A stretch of DNA of 64,000 nt, taken from the NCBI GenBank assembly GCA_964019055.1, contig OZ025206.1:28965012-29029011 (forward strand), read 5' to 3'. Shown one piece after another: positions 44,371-55,600 of this stretch. Positions within the stretch are counted from its first letter, which is position 1. Each line of letters starts with the position of its first letter. Position numbers and translations under genes: made by a program. The DNA is from Anthopleura xanthogrammica (Eukaryota > Cnidaria > Anthozoa > Actiniaria > Actiniidae). The notes beneath the pieces are model-generated. The model worked only from the letters and a program-made list of their open reading frames with translations. It was not told the origin of the DNA and ran no database searches.

Positions 44371-45531
44371 AATTAGATGAGGAATCCCTATAGCTATTTC
44401 CCCGGGAACTGCTTCATTTTTAAGTTCTGTCAAATCGTCTGGCAAGTTTTCCAGCAAATCTTCATACTGCTGTATAGTAAATCTGTACATCTCTCCTCTT
44501 GACCCAGCCCATAATTTACCTGAAGGCAATTCTTTCAAAACCGAGTAAAGGTTGATCGCAGGAATAAAGTAGTGTGCCAGATGCATATTCTTCAGAGAGT
44601 CTAGTAACGCTTTCAAGATGCAAATCAAGTATTGCCTTTCTTCTAGTTTAGACAGCGAAGCATCTTCATTCAAGTGAAGAAGAATGGTTTTAATATGGTA
44701 TGTAGTTGTCATCTTATCAACAAAGTTTTCAGTTCGTTCGTCTGTTTCTTTTTTGTAGACACTAATTTTCTTTTTCTTTTCTAAGATCACTTTCATCATT
44801 CTAAACGCACTCCTCTGAGCTTCTGTCAACTGCCTGATAATGATACCCTCAGCAACTGAAAACGAAACACGCCAGTGAGGGTCGACTTGTTTGCCTGATT
44901 CGTACCTTGGTACCAAATACACACCATTAGCTATGATCTCTTCTATCACTTCCGCCGGAAGTCCTTTGTCGAGTGATGTTTCTTTCCATTCCTTTGAGCA
45001 TCTCGGCCAAAATGAGAGAGGAGGTTGAAGAGCGAGTACCAAATCGACATCTATATGCGAACAGGTGAAACGCGAGAACGTCTCTTTGACAATACGCAGC
45101 TTAACCGAAACTGCATGTATTCTGACAGTTACAAGGACCTTGTCGGCGAGATCAAGGTTTTGTAACGCACTCGTTAAAGCTCGATAAAATTTCCTTCGTA
45201 ACGAAAAGGGATGAAGTTTCTCTTCAGAAATAATGTATACAAATCCAGGCTGTAGATGGTCATCTTGTTTTACTTCGAACTTCGAATTCAACACAAGAAG
45301 GAAGTCAAATTCGTTAAAATGTCCAACTTTGAGTCCTTCGGCGACACTTCCTGATAGAATGACTTCTTTGAACTGAAAACTAGGGTCTTCTATCGTCGTT
45401 CTCTCAAGAATCTTCGACACATAATCTTTCACGTTTCTTTCAATAACCAGTAACTCATCTTTTTGATAAGGTTTGTGGAATTCAGTTGGGTGATCTAGCG
45501 CTTCGAATGGAAAATTGTCTGATTCAGCCAT
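44356..45531 (-). CDS. cGAS-like receptor (Mab-21 fold nucleotidyltransferase), 391 aa, intronless
   Basis: A single open frame from ATG at 45531 to TGA at 44356-44358. Nucleotidyltransferase signature: LSGSVAEGLKVGHFNEFDFL places Gly61-Ser62 and the first two metal-binding acids, Glu74 and Asp76. SHIDVDLVLAL supplies the third, Asp163. Later blocks typical of the fold are WRVSFSVAE (220-228), AFRMMKVIL (242-250) and YHIKTILLHL (278-287). These features match animal cGAS-like receptors, which sense nucleic acid or other ligands in the cytosol and make cyclic dinucleotides that activate STING. The cGAS zinc-ribbon (H-x5-CC) is not visible, so double-stranded RNA or another ligand is as likely as DNA. 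The catalytic triad is intact, unlike inactive Mab-21 relatives. No signal peptide or membrane segment. The lack of introns in a 1.2-kb gene may reflect retrocopying, or simply the family's habit in some cnidarians. The last codons sit in an inverted repeat. Confidence 0.92.
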   Translation of the reverse strand: MAESDNFPFEALDHPTEFHKPYQKDELLVIERNVKDYVSKILERTTIEDPSFQFKEVILSGSVAEGLKVGHFNEFDFLLVLNSKFEVKQDDHLQPGFVYIISEEKLHPFSLRRKFYRALTSALQNLDLADKVLVTVRIHAVSVKLRIVKETFSRFTCSHIDVDLVLALQPPLSFWPRCSKEWKETSLDKGLPAEVIEEIIANGVYLVPRYESGKQVDPHWRVSFSVAEGIIIRQLTEAQRSAFRMMKVILEKKKKISVYKKETDERTENFVDKMTTTYHIKTILLHLNEDASLSKLEERQYLICILKALLDSLKNMHLAHYFIPAINLYSVLKELPSGKLWAGSRGEMYRFTIQQYEDLLENLPDDLTELKNEAVPGEIAIGIPHLISPIE

Positions 45532-46647
45532 GAAAGTTGTCCATAATCAGTAATGCATTGATAATTGATTAGATAATATGTTTATATTTAGCCATGTAAT
45601 TGACATTGGATATCTCAGCTAGTCAGTGACGTAATAGTGAAGTATTTCACTCGTGTTTTAGCTAACATTACAGTTTTTATAAAATATGATTGAAAATATG
45701 TCTACCATCTATACCACACACGAGCCTTTAGGCGAGTGTTTATACAAAGAAAATACAAGTGACGAGTGGTATATCCACGGTATGCCACGAGAAACCATTG
45801 TATAACCATTTTAACCCAAACCATAGAAAATACAAATGCGTAGATTCAACGCGCAGTGCATGATGGGAAGGAAGAGTGAAATACCGACGAATATACAACG
45901 GCTTTCCTGCGTTCTGATTGGCTGTATTTTCTATGCTGTGGGATAAATATGAATATATTTGTTTGCCATAATTTATACCATTGGCATACAATCGGATTAT
46001 AATTGGATCATTTCAGTTTCGGTGAGCTATCGGTATTCTTCGTTGGCACGTGAAGTCATACCGCCATGTCAGCATGTTGGATGAATTTACAAAAGATTTT
46101 TCAATGAATTATTTTGTTATGTCATCCAACATGGTCGCCATGTCTTTTGTTATTTTATTCTCTTGGGAATGATTGTAAACCAGCAATAATGGATAAAGGA
46201 TAAAAAACTTTTGAACGCGTAACTCTCAGTAAGACGAAAGTTTAGACAGACAATCATGTAAGATTTACAGCGGCAAAGGCCTCACTTGTGATTTCAACAT
46301 TGTACTGTCTCAGTATACGTAGGACTGACATAGACCAGACATACAGACAAAATCATGCAGTCAAGATATCCAATACGATACAATTCGTATTCAATAATTA
46401 TAATGAGATAAACTAACGATAGAGTTAGGATCGCAGTTAAGATCCTCCATCGGGATCGCAATTAGAATCGCAATTTGGATAACTTCATAATAACTTTAAG
46501 CCTTTTGTGTAAGTTTATTTTGTATTTTAAAGCGAAGATGAGGACTTGGCAGAATCTCAAAGTCCACGCAGGTACCTTGGTGTGTTACTGATTCGTATTT
46601 CTGCTTCATCTGAATGCCGGGGGGGGGGGTTACTCCCTATAATTGAC

Positions 46648-46866
46648 TATACGGGGATGCTCCGCCCGAAAGAGGTACGTTTTTTAGGCCGCAAATATAG
46701 AAAAGGGGTGGGAATTCATAAATTTTGGTATACAAAAGGGTAGCTTTTCTTCAAAAGTATATGAAAGGGGTATCTTTTCAGGCAAAAAAGAATATAAAAG
46801 GGGTAACTTTTTGCTGAAATTTTTCAAAGGGTAAGGGGTCGAGAGTCCGGGCGGAGCATCCCCGTA
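46648..46866. mobile_element. MITE with ATACGGGGATGCTCCGCCCG ends
   Basis: The left terminus ATACGGGGATGCTCCGCCCG is the exact inverse of CGGGCGGAGCATCCCCGTAT at the right. The 180-bp interior has repeated AAAGGGG(T) blocks. No flanking duplication was resolved. Confidence 0.8.
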
Positions 46867-47175
46867 TGAAACTTTTTTTAGTGAATTGAGTCAGAGATTG
46901 TGTTCGTTTTATAGTATCATATGTCATTGTATGAAATTCTAATAATTAACAATATTATGATTAAATCCCCCTACCCCTCCCCAGACGATAAATATTGACC
47001 GTTCCCGAATAGATACCGTAAAATAGCGTAGTACTAAATCCCAACCTGGGGGTCAAAACAATGAAAAATATTAACATCAAAAAAAGATTTCAATCCTCAA
47101 GAGAAGGGAATTCTTTTGTTTTGCTTCCCAGATTGGGAGTTCAGTATTGGAATATGTGTAACTTGTGCTAATTGT

Positions 47176-47285
47176 ATACCGTAAATCCTCTATTAAGCCC
47201 CCTCCCCCCCCCCCCCTCCTCTCAAATAAGCCCCCTCTCTAATAAGCCCCCCTTTTTAAAGGAAGAAATTTATTAAGCCCCCCTC
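47176..47285. repeat. AATAAGCCCCC degenerate repeat
   Basis: Four spaced AATAAGCCCCC / ATTAAGCCCCC units after a GTAAATCCTCTATTAAGCCC start. A short dispersed element, non-coding. Confidence 0.6.
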
Positions 47286-47685
47286 TCTATTTAAGGTTGG
47301 AAGGTTTTATTCTTTTGTGGTCCATCTCCTACCAGAGCACTTGCAAACAACCTCATTTTGTTATATTTGTTTTTAGTAAATTTCTTAAATATTTTATATG
47401 TTCTAAACCGCTTTTTATTAAAACTCAAATGTCACTAGTATAGTGATTTACGATGTAGCTTAGTGACACTAGAATGACACAAACCAGAAGAGTGGGTTGA
47501 ACTGATAAGAAACAGTGATGGTATTTGGTTACATCAGGATAGCAATAAGTTTGACATCTCACTTGGAGGTCAGTTAATCGACACATTCACCGCTAGAAGC
47601 AAGAGTTTGAAACCTATCGTCGACTGACTAACCTACTGCAGCCGAGCTGGTCCACTGTGTCCCCCTCGTACCTCACACCAGCAAC

Positions 47686-47725
47686 ATGTTGTATAGTTCC
47701 ATTGGTTTTTTCATGATATTGTCAG
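47686..47725 (+). other. Candidate signal-peptide exon
   Basis: ATG TTG TAT AGT TCC ATT GGT TTT TTC ATG ... then a canonical GTAAGC donor, leaving phase 1. The short peptide MLYSSIGFFMILS is hydrophobic like a signal sequence. It matches the phase of the cysteine-rich protein's second exon (56680), so it could be an alternative first exon, or the start of an unseen gene. Confidence 0.25.
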
Positions 47726-48490
47726 GTAAGCCTTGCACTATATGCCTACATATACTAGCTATGGCCCAGCTATTCTGTAAACAATATTGGCGCCCTTTTT
47801 ATAGCCTAGTTTACAGTCTAGGAGTAACAGCTTTCTTTTTTGGTATTACTAATAGTTTTTATTAGACTTTGAAGAATATTTCACAACTACAACACTTTCG
47901 CTTTTTTTTGCTTGTGGAACCTAATTAAGTCCAGAAATTTTATTTTATTTTATGGTTAGATAACAAAAATAGTTTTAGATAACTGTATATTACTGTGACT
48001 TTCCTAAAAAAAAACCTTGTTCAAGATTACTAATTCGAAATACAACCCAAGATCTTTAAAGACGAAAAAAAGTCAAAGCTTGCGAAACGTTTCTATCTTT
48101 GCGCCATTTGATAATTTTGATTTTGGCGCCAGAAATAATGATCTTGAATTCAAGACTTGAGCATTTTGGCGCTTATTATTCTCGATAGCACTTGAAAACA
48201 CTGACAGTTGAGTGCATCCACTATCAGTTCCTACCTTGTCTTTCCTTTCATTGGAGTTATTTATATAACCGGATATATATCTAGTCTGAACTCAGATCGC
48301 ATGACTTTGAGTGGTCCCTTTGTCACGTCACACAATCATGAAAACAACATGGTTTGTTCGGTGTTTTTTTTTTCCTTTTTTTATTTTTAAAAAATTCAAT
48401 ATTATCGAACCTGTAAAAACCACTGGACTAATCTAAGTAGAAGACTGGACACAGCTCGAATTGGAATTTAGAGTGTTAGGATTTGTGGAC

Positions 48491-48618
48491 GAGGAAAACC
48501 GGAGAATAAAACCCTCGAATCAAGGGAGAAGCCCAACAAACTCTACTCGCATGTGAGTCCAGGAATCGAACCGGAGACCCCAGAGGTGAGAGGTGAATGC
48601 CATCCCTTGGTACCCCAC
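48491..48618 (-). repeat. tRNA-derived SINE copy, minus strand
   Basis: On the minus strand: the head with CCTCTCACCTCTGGGGTCTC and CGGTTCGATTCC (B box), followed by GTGAGTAGAGTTTGTTGGGC and a CTCCGGTTTTCCTC body. Truncated. Confidence 0.7.
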
Positions 48619-49084
48619 TTCTACGCTATCATTTTTATATATAACAAACGAAATTATATATACTAAGCGAAGGAAAGGAAAGGAAAAATAAACATATCTT
48701 GCATCGAACTAAATACAGTGAGAAAGTGTAATGAGTGATGACGTCACACGCATGCGCACTAGACTATTATTCAGCAAAAAATAAAATATGATTCAAATAC
48801 AATACCCAGCCCTGACTCATCGTTACTCTAAGAACAAATAATACAAATATCCTAACCATATTCACCATATTCCGGCACCATGGGCAATATATAATTATTA
48901 TTTTTTCTTTCTTTTTTTCCTTTTCTTTTTGACCAAAGAATATTTCCTTAAGTCAAGATTTTCCACTTACTAATAAAACAAATATAACAACAACAACAAC
49001 AAAATTTGTAGAGGCTTCTGAGACGTCTTCTGAACGACACTGATTCAGACGTTCTAAAGCTAAGGTTCGGGTCACTGTTAGAGC

Positions 49085-49205
49085 CCTGCAGAAACCATAT
49101 GTGAAATGATGGATTGTTCTCTCCCTTGCCACGAGGGATTTTCTCCGGGTTATCCGGTTTTCCTACCTCCGTGAAAATCAACGTGTGAGTTGAGTGTTGC
49201 GTGTT
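49085..49205 (+). repeat. SINE body fragment, plus strand
   Basis: TGTTCTCTCCCTTGCCACGA then TTTTCTCCGGGTTATCCGGT and CTCCGTGAAAATCAAC match the shared SINE body. The head is missing. Confidence 0.65.
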
Positions 49206-50162
49206 GTAATAGTGAATGTAGTGTTTGAGGTGCTCTGGAGCGAACATCACGGAAGGTCCTAACAATAAAGAAGTTTTCACATATGGAAAGGCTAAAGCGA
49301 AATCAAATTCATTGATCACACACATATGAAGGCCAAGGATTTGTTAGCTACTTGCTATTAAGTATTACCCTCGTAAAACAAGGACAATTTTTTTAAATTT
49401 TACAGTAATAAGTTACAGTCGTATAAACACAGCAGGAAGTTATACAGTGATTAGCCTTCTTTTGCATTTGGGCTTGCACATTTAATTGCGTTTTTTCAAA
49501 TTGTATTTATTTTACACACCTTTAGTTTAACCGATGATATATTTCTAATAATAGAAACTGCCAACAAGGAAGAAAATGATAAATAGTTACCGGCAGTGCA
49601 CGCTAAGGGAAGAAGGCCTTGGATTTCAGTACTCTTTACTAGCTTCAAGTGATTTTTTAAAATGCTCTCACAAAATGCAAATATTTCAAAAATTAAAGGA
49701 TTTTTTAGGACACTTAAGAAATCTTTTAAGTGAGACATCATTCGCATGGAAAAACGACTTCCGGCTCCAAAACGAAAAGCAGTTCCACAAATATTTTCTT
49801 ATTTTTTCTTCAGGATAGGATTTGTTGCTCGAAGTTCTAATTCTTTCAAGTGAAAGTCTAATCACTGAGATCGTAGTCGGTATCGCTTTATTTTAGCGAT
49901 TTTGGGGGGCAGTTGGTCCCGCAAAGATGTCACGATTTAAAACAAAGTTTTATACCTTTCTAACTAAACACAGAATCAGGACTGAATTTGATGCAGTAAT
50001 AGAATAAAAAATATCAATATCATCAAATAATAATAAAATAAATAAATCACTTTTTTATAGTGGGATTCAAATTCAGTAACTTAATACTGGTTTCCAATTT
50101 GGCCCACTGTCACTCACACACACTACCTCTATATTATATATTCTATCATTCAACTCAACTCA

Positions 50163-50336
50163 CATGTTGATTTTTACGGAGGGAGGAAACCGGAGTACCC
50201 GGAGAAAACCCTTGTGGCACAGGAGAGAACAACACATCAAACAAACTCAACTCACATATGATCCGACGCAAGCCGGGGCTCGAACCCGGAACACAGTGGT
50301 GAGAGGCGAGGTAAACCACTACGCCACCCATGCCAT
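50163..50336 (-). repeat. tRNA-derived SINE copy, minus strand, well preserved
   Basis: The minus strand reads GGGTGGCGTAGTGGTTTACC (A box), then CCGGGTTCGAGCCCCGGC (B box), GTTGTTCTCTCCTGTGCCAC and the GTTTCCTCCCTCCGTAAAAA end. The best reference copy for the family after 34020. Confidence 0.82.
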
Positions 50337-50505
50337 AGTAGATACGAAGGACTGAAATAATTTATTTTACTATTTCTTTTCCGGCGAAACTCACGTCATC
50401 ACAAAAAGGAGGGGGAAGACTGAATACAGAAAATATTAGTCCCAAATGACTGAAAACCGGAGTTGAAAGATTTATGATATAATCTTGGTAAAAATAGAAA
50501 AAATT

Positions 50506-50648
50506 AAATGTTAAACTGAATTTTCGGTGGTCACTGCAACCTTCATCAGAGTAAAAATGCTAAGCATGTGTTTTTGTTTTTTTTGGTTGTTGCTTCTTTT
50601 ACTGTGATGAAGGTTGCAGTGACAACCGAAAATTCAATTTAACATTTT
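50506..50648. repeat. Fold-back hairpin, about 50-bp arms
   Basis: The left arm 50506-50556 (with TTTTCGGTGGTCACTGCAAC) and right arm 50597-50648 (GGTTGCAGTGACAACCGAAA) are inverted with three or four mismatches, with a loop of about 40 bases. Confidence 0.8.
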
Positions 50649-52505
50649 GTTATGTCAGTTTCAAAATCTTTTTTATTCAACATGTCTACTGATCGCCCCA
50701 ATACCAGAAATAGAAAAAAACCTTCTTATGAATAACCCCCTAATTGTTATTCTATTGGCGTGTATGGTTACTCTTTTCTCACTAATTGTGCCCACGGCGT
50801 TTCGCTAATGAGTTCCGTTTTCTTAATAAAAGCATTCATTTCCTATCTGTATCGGGTTTTGATTATAATTATCGTGACTCGGTATCCATTTGTTTGGCTT
50901 CTCGCCAGCATACTGGGGCTTCTCTTTCGGACAGCAACATTTCACCTACAGTACTATGACTTTCATTGGATTCATTATCTATATTTTTTATTCGGAAATC
51001 AATAAATATTTGACTACACACCTGATAATTGAATCAGTCAACAATCAATCCCGTAACCAAGGGAAGACAATTCCTTTGCTTTCAAACTGCAACCATGACG
51101 ACGCCTGTTTTCCCGCCAACCCTGTAACCCTGTCTTCGTGCCGGGCGGCATTGAATTGCATTTTTTTTACTTCATGAATAAACGTTTTCGACATCCATAG
51201 GTAAATACTAAAATACAAGCCAGACGAAGATATAAATTAAGCGTTCCTTACGGGATTATGAGCTTTTTTGATACGAATGAGTGACAATCGATGATGGCGG
51301 TGTTCCAGTGTTAATTTTCTCTCTGTGTGATCGGGATTGTTATCAACTTCGTAATCACTATTTGTTTAACACTTCTTAATTTGAAAAAAAATCAGCGTAT
51401 AATTGAAAGCGTTTATTTGAAGGTCTGGAAGGACTCTTTGATTTAACTCGACAAGCTTCGACTGCGGTTTCGTTTGCTTTTGTAATCATTCTTGCTCAAG
51501 TTTAGTTCAAGTTAAGTGAGTTTATAGAACGCTGTCTCTCTCTTTAGCTTTTTGTCTAGAATATATAGAGGAGCAGAAAAAAGTAGGTTTGTTAAAAGCC
51601 GGATAAAAAAAGAGATATTCAAAAAATGTGGCCATGATAGTATCCACAAGAAAGCCATTCGTCTGTCTGCTTTGGCTCTTGTTGTTTGTTTGTTTTGTTT
51701 TGCTTCTTTTTCAGTTCTAATTTGTTTTATCTCTGTTTCTTCTTGTTCTTCTTCTTCTTCTTGTTCTTGTTCTTCTTGTTCTTCTTCTTGTTTTGGTCCC
51801 TTGCGCTTGTAAACTCAAACTCATAAATACTTCATGAAGACAACAATGTAAATACTACCGTGACAGACGGACAGTCGTATAGATGTGTGATTACGCCGAT
51901 CAAGTTTGGTCAACTTTTGCTTTGATTTTCTTCAAGAAATGTTAAAGGTTTCAGAAGTCATTTAATTGGTTAAGAAAACTCTGCAACACTTTGGGGTTTT
52001 TTGAAGCCAATAATTGGTGTTGGTTAGAGAATGAAATAATTTTTCTCGTGTTAGAACCATTACATGATAAGAACAAAGTAGAAGCCAAATACCTCTGAAC
52101 CGAGTCTGCAATATGGCGTGGTTTGAATCGATATTTATTTAATTATCCGCACCAATAAACAATAATTGAACCCCCATCTCGAATGTTCTCTAATCTCTTC
52201 TCATTAAAGGGTTTGAGACTTCCACAGCAGGTCATTAAAATCATGTCCAATTTTACAGAAAAAAAAATCAACTAAAAGTTGCCGAAGACTAACAAATTTG
52301 ATTTCCTCGGAGAAATCAAAGAACTGGTAAACTATGATGATTTACAATCTGTCGTTCGTTCGTTTACTTTTGATACTCTCATAGTGGCTTTGTCAAATTG
52401 CAAAGCTTTGTTTAGCGTCATCTCTTTGAGTTAACAAAAGAATTTTAGACTGATAAGTGGGCGTGTGATTTGCATATGTTAAAGAATTAGTTAGTGACCC
52501 AGAGA

Positions 52506-52512
52506 TATAAAA
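52506..52512 (+). promoter_or_regulatory. TATA box (TATAAAA)
   Basis: A good TATA element about 105 bp upstream of the signal-peptide ATG at 52617, predicting a start site near 52537 and a short leader. Confidence 0.65.
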
Positions 52513-52616
52513 GATACGAGCGAAGCTATGATGCGACACTTTAAACAAGACGCCGTACATATACCCAAACCTCGCCAAGTAATCGAGTGCAGCTTACCTG
52601 ATTGAGTTTGGCAGTG

Positions 52617-55600
52617 ATGAAGAACTTTGCTTTATTGTTTCTAGCCATCGCCGCTACTCAAGGTATTTTTTTGTTTGCTTGTTTATTTGACAAGTTTCTT
52701 GAATTTTGCTTGACTTTTTTGCCCCATGATGTTGAGAAGTTCTTAATCACAACTTAACCAACAAAAATATGTTTTCCCCAGTTATCTGTAATAGATTAAA
52801 AGTATTCTGTTTTCTATTGACTAGAATAGCATTCATTCCTATTCTATCTATTTATAACTTATTGCGATTTTGAGTCGTTAATACGGGTTTATATTGGCGG
52901 CTAGTTGGGAGAAAATATATTCCGTATTGGCCGTAGTCGAATCGGCTACGGCCAATACGGAATATATTTTCTTCCAACGCCGTCAATATAAACCGTATTG
53001 GCGGCTCAAAATCGCAATAAGTTTTGTATCGCGATTTTCCTATCGCCCGGCAATACTGAGCAGACAATACGGGTTTATATTGGCGGCTCTCTCCAAATCA
53101 AACTTACAAAATTGCGATACTCCAAAGGTAGTTACTGACCGCCGCCTATATTCCGATTTCCCATGCGCCACGTTTTGGTAACATTGTTTGACTAGGATAG
53201 ATTAGACTGTCTGCAAAAAGGATTTAAACTTTAAATTCTTGTTGTTAACTTCGGAACTTTGGAATTTTTGATCAATTCTTAATATAGTAACCTTGGCTGG
53301 TGACAAAGCCTTTGCAAAAATCTCTAGACAGAATCGTAAAACATAATTATCCCATGCCAGACTATCGAACAATACAAGAGAGCATTTTTACTTAGCCTGA
53401 TAAAAAGCTTTCGGTTTTGTGGTTTTCGTTTGCCCCCAAGCTAACTTGATACTCATTAGTTACCTTGACAACCAACTACTGCATGTTGCTTAAGACAAGA
53501 AATCAGGCATCCATATAATGGGAGCTTGGATTCGACTTTTTGGGGTTGGGAAAGCTGAGTTGTAGTGCTCAAAGTGTTCTTTTGTTTCTTGCCATTAGCA
53601 ACAAAACTATTAATACATACCAAAATAATATCGTATAGTTCTAGAAAGATATTTTTTCTACACTTTTCACCCCTGATGATGGGACGAGCACCCGAAACCT
53701 TAGGTAACGATAATTTCTTTAATTCTTATGAAAGAAAATAAAGTGGATAAGAAACACAAAAAATAAATCATAAATATATAAAGCAATTTGAATGAGTTTT
53801 AGATGAGTGCTCTGATCTAAGCACGCGTGATCAGTGCTGATAGAACCAGAGAAGCGTAGGAAACCACGACGCGAAGCGAAGTTTCCAGTGTTTACTGACG
53901 GCATTGCATTTAAGTGGCTTTCATATTATACAATGCACAATAACAAGAGAGTATAAATAACTTATATTTATGCTCTCTTGATAATAACTAGGCCTTAATT
54001 CGGGGACGAAGCACATATAAATTAAGAAGTGCTTTCTACAAAGAAAAAATATTATATTAGGAAACTCTATGAAGAAAGAGAGAAGAAAAGAAAAGAAAGG
54101 AAAAAAAAGAATAAAAAAAGAGAAAAGGATCATATAATAGTAATGAAGGCGGTAAAATTAAAAGCTTTAATATTGCCGGTGAAGTTGCTTTCCAACTACC
54201 CAACCAATAGAATATCAGAGGAAAATATTTTCGAGCCCATTTTATTTCTCACATCATTTTTGCTTCTTTTGTCTTTTCTTATTTTGTTACCCGCGGATAT
54301 GAATTCATTTCCTCACCCAATATTAAAAAACTCAAAATTAAACAAATAAAATTGAATCCAATTCTTTAATATCCTCTCATTTAAGGCTTCTAATTCTTAA
54401 AAAAAAAAAGATTTTATGAGTCGCTAGTAATTTTGTTTTATTTCATTATTTTATTTTACGATTTGTTAACGCCTGCATGTATTAGGTCGAGCTGACTCTA
54501 TGGATCACATTTATCGTACAATAGCTTCTAACTAAGCTAACACTCAATAATTCAATTTTTTCAAATAATTCCCGATTCCTATGATTCTACTTAGTAATTA
54601 ATTCCAGTTTTAACAACCCTGGTCTCTCATTCATTAACACACACAGCTTGTCCTTGACACATTTTCTCGTAATTGGGAAGAACTAACAATTATTACCAGT
54701 TATCAAACTTTTGATTCTGTTTTTATTTGTTTTCGTATGGTTTTATTCTCGACAAAAAGGAAGACCGACATGTGTTTCTTCTTGTAACTTGAATCTTTTT
54801 AATGATATTCGACCAACTTCTTTCGACGTTCAGTAATAAACCTTTCTCAAAATTATCTTGGATGCGAGGGCTAACATGAAAATACAAAAGAAATCACACT
54901 TTTTCTTTTCTTTTGTATTTCCATGTAAGTCTCGCATTCAAGATAATTTTGTGAACGGTCCATTGTCGTAGTTTAGATGAACTTTTCTTGGTGTGCATCA
55001 GTCTCCTTTGAATCAAGTCAAAATTTATCGGTAGCTAGTTCATAGTGAAACATGAATTAAAGATTTGTTTCTTTCTCAAAATCTCTTTAACACAGTCATT
55101 CGACTAACTACATAAAATGAATAAATTAAAAGAAAACAAATATCAAGAACTTCAAAATTTGCTTCAGTCTCATAAAAGAGGCCAAACATTACTGCTATTT
55201 TTTATTTATTTTTTAGTCCAGAGATACACCCACTTTTATATATCGAGGCACGCGCGGCTCGCTCCCTCTCGTGTACGTGCTTCTAGCAGTTTCTCCAACA
55301 TACTTCAGTAGTGTCCACAGGATCTACAGTTGATCTCATATGTTATTCCTGGAGTCTCACATGACCCTCACATCATACGTATACACGAGAGGGAGAGAGC
55401 ATTTGAGGAATATTTGACTCTGTTAGTGATGATGAATCGCATGAACTTTGAAATGTCTTAGATTATACACTTATCGTAGTGTCAATATTATTTTCCTTTC
55501 TTTTCATATCATTATGACTTTACTTACAATATTGTCTAGAAAGTGCGCGAGTGTTTAAGTACCTTACTTGAGCGCAAGCAAGCGTTACATTTTTAAAATT

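Larger units (their letters stand above)
45532..47685. other. Intergenic, repeat-rich
   Basis: It includes the presumed promoter of the cGAS-like gene just right of 45531 (no clear TATA), the dispersed repeat near 46130, an inverted-repeat element at 46648-46866 and an AAGCCCCC-rich tract near 47176-47285. No gene recognised. Confidence 0.5.
47726..52505. other. Intergenic, SINE-rich, no gene recognised
   Basis: Contains three SINE pieces, a hairpin at 50506-50648 and a TTC/TTG-rich run near 51730-51800. The open frames here are short, unsupported by splice sites, and of low complexity. Confidence 0.5.

Noticed and set aside
54029..54349. 106-codon Lys/Arg-rich plus-strand frame
   Set aside because: A purine-rich low-complexity start, no splice context and no homology; it lies in intron 1 of the cysteine-rich protein gene.
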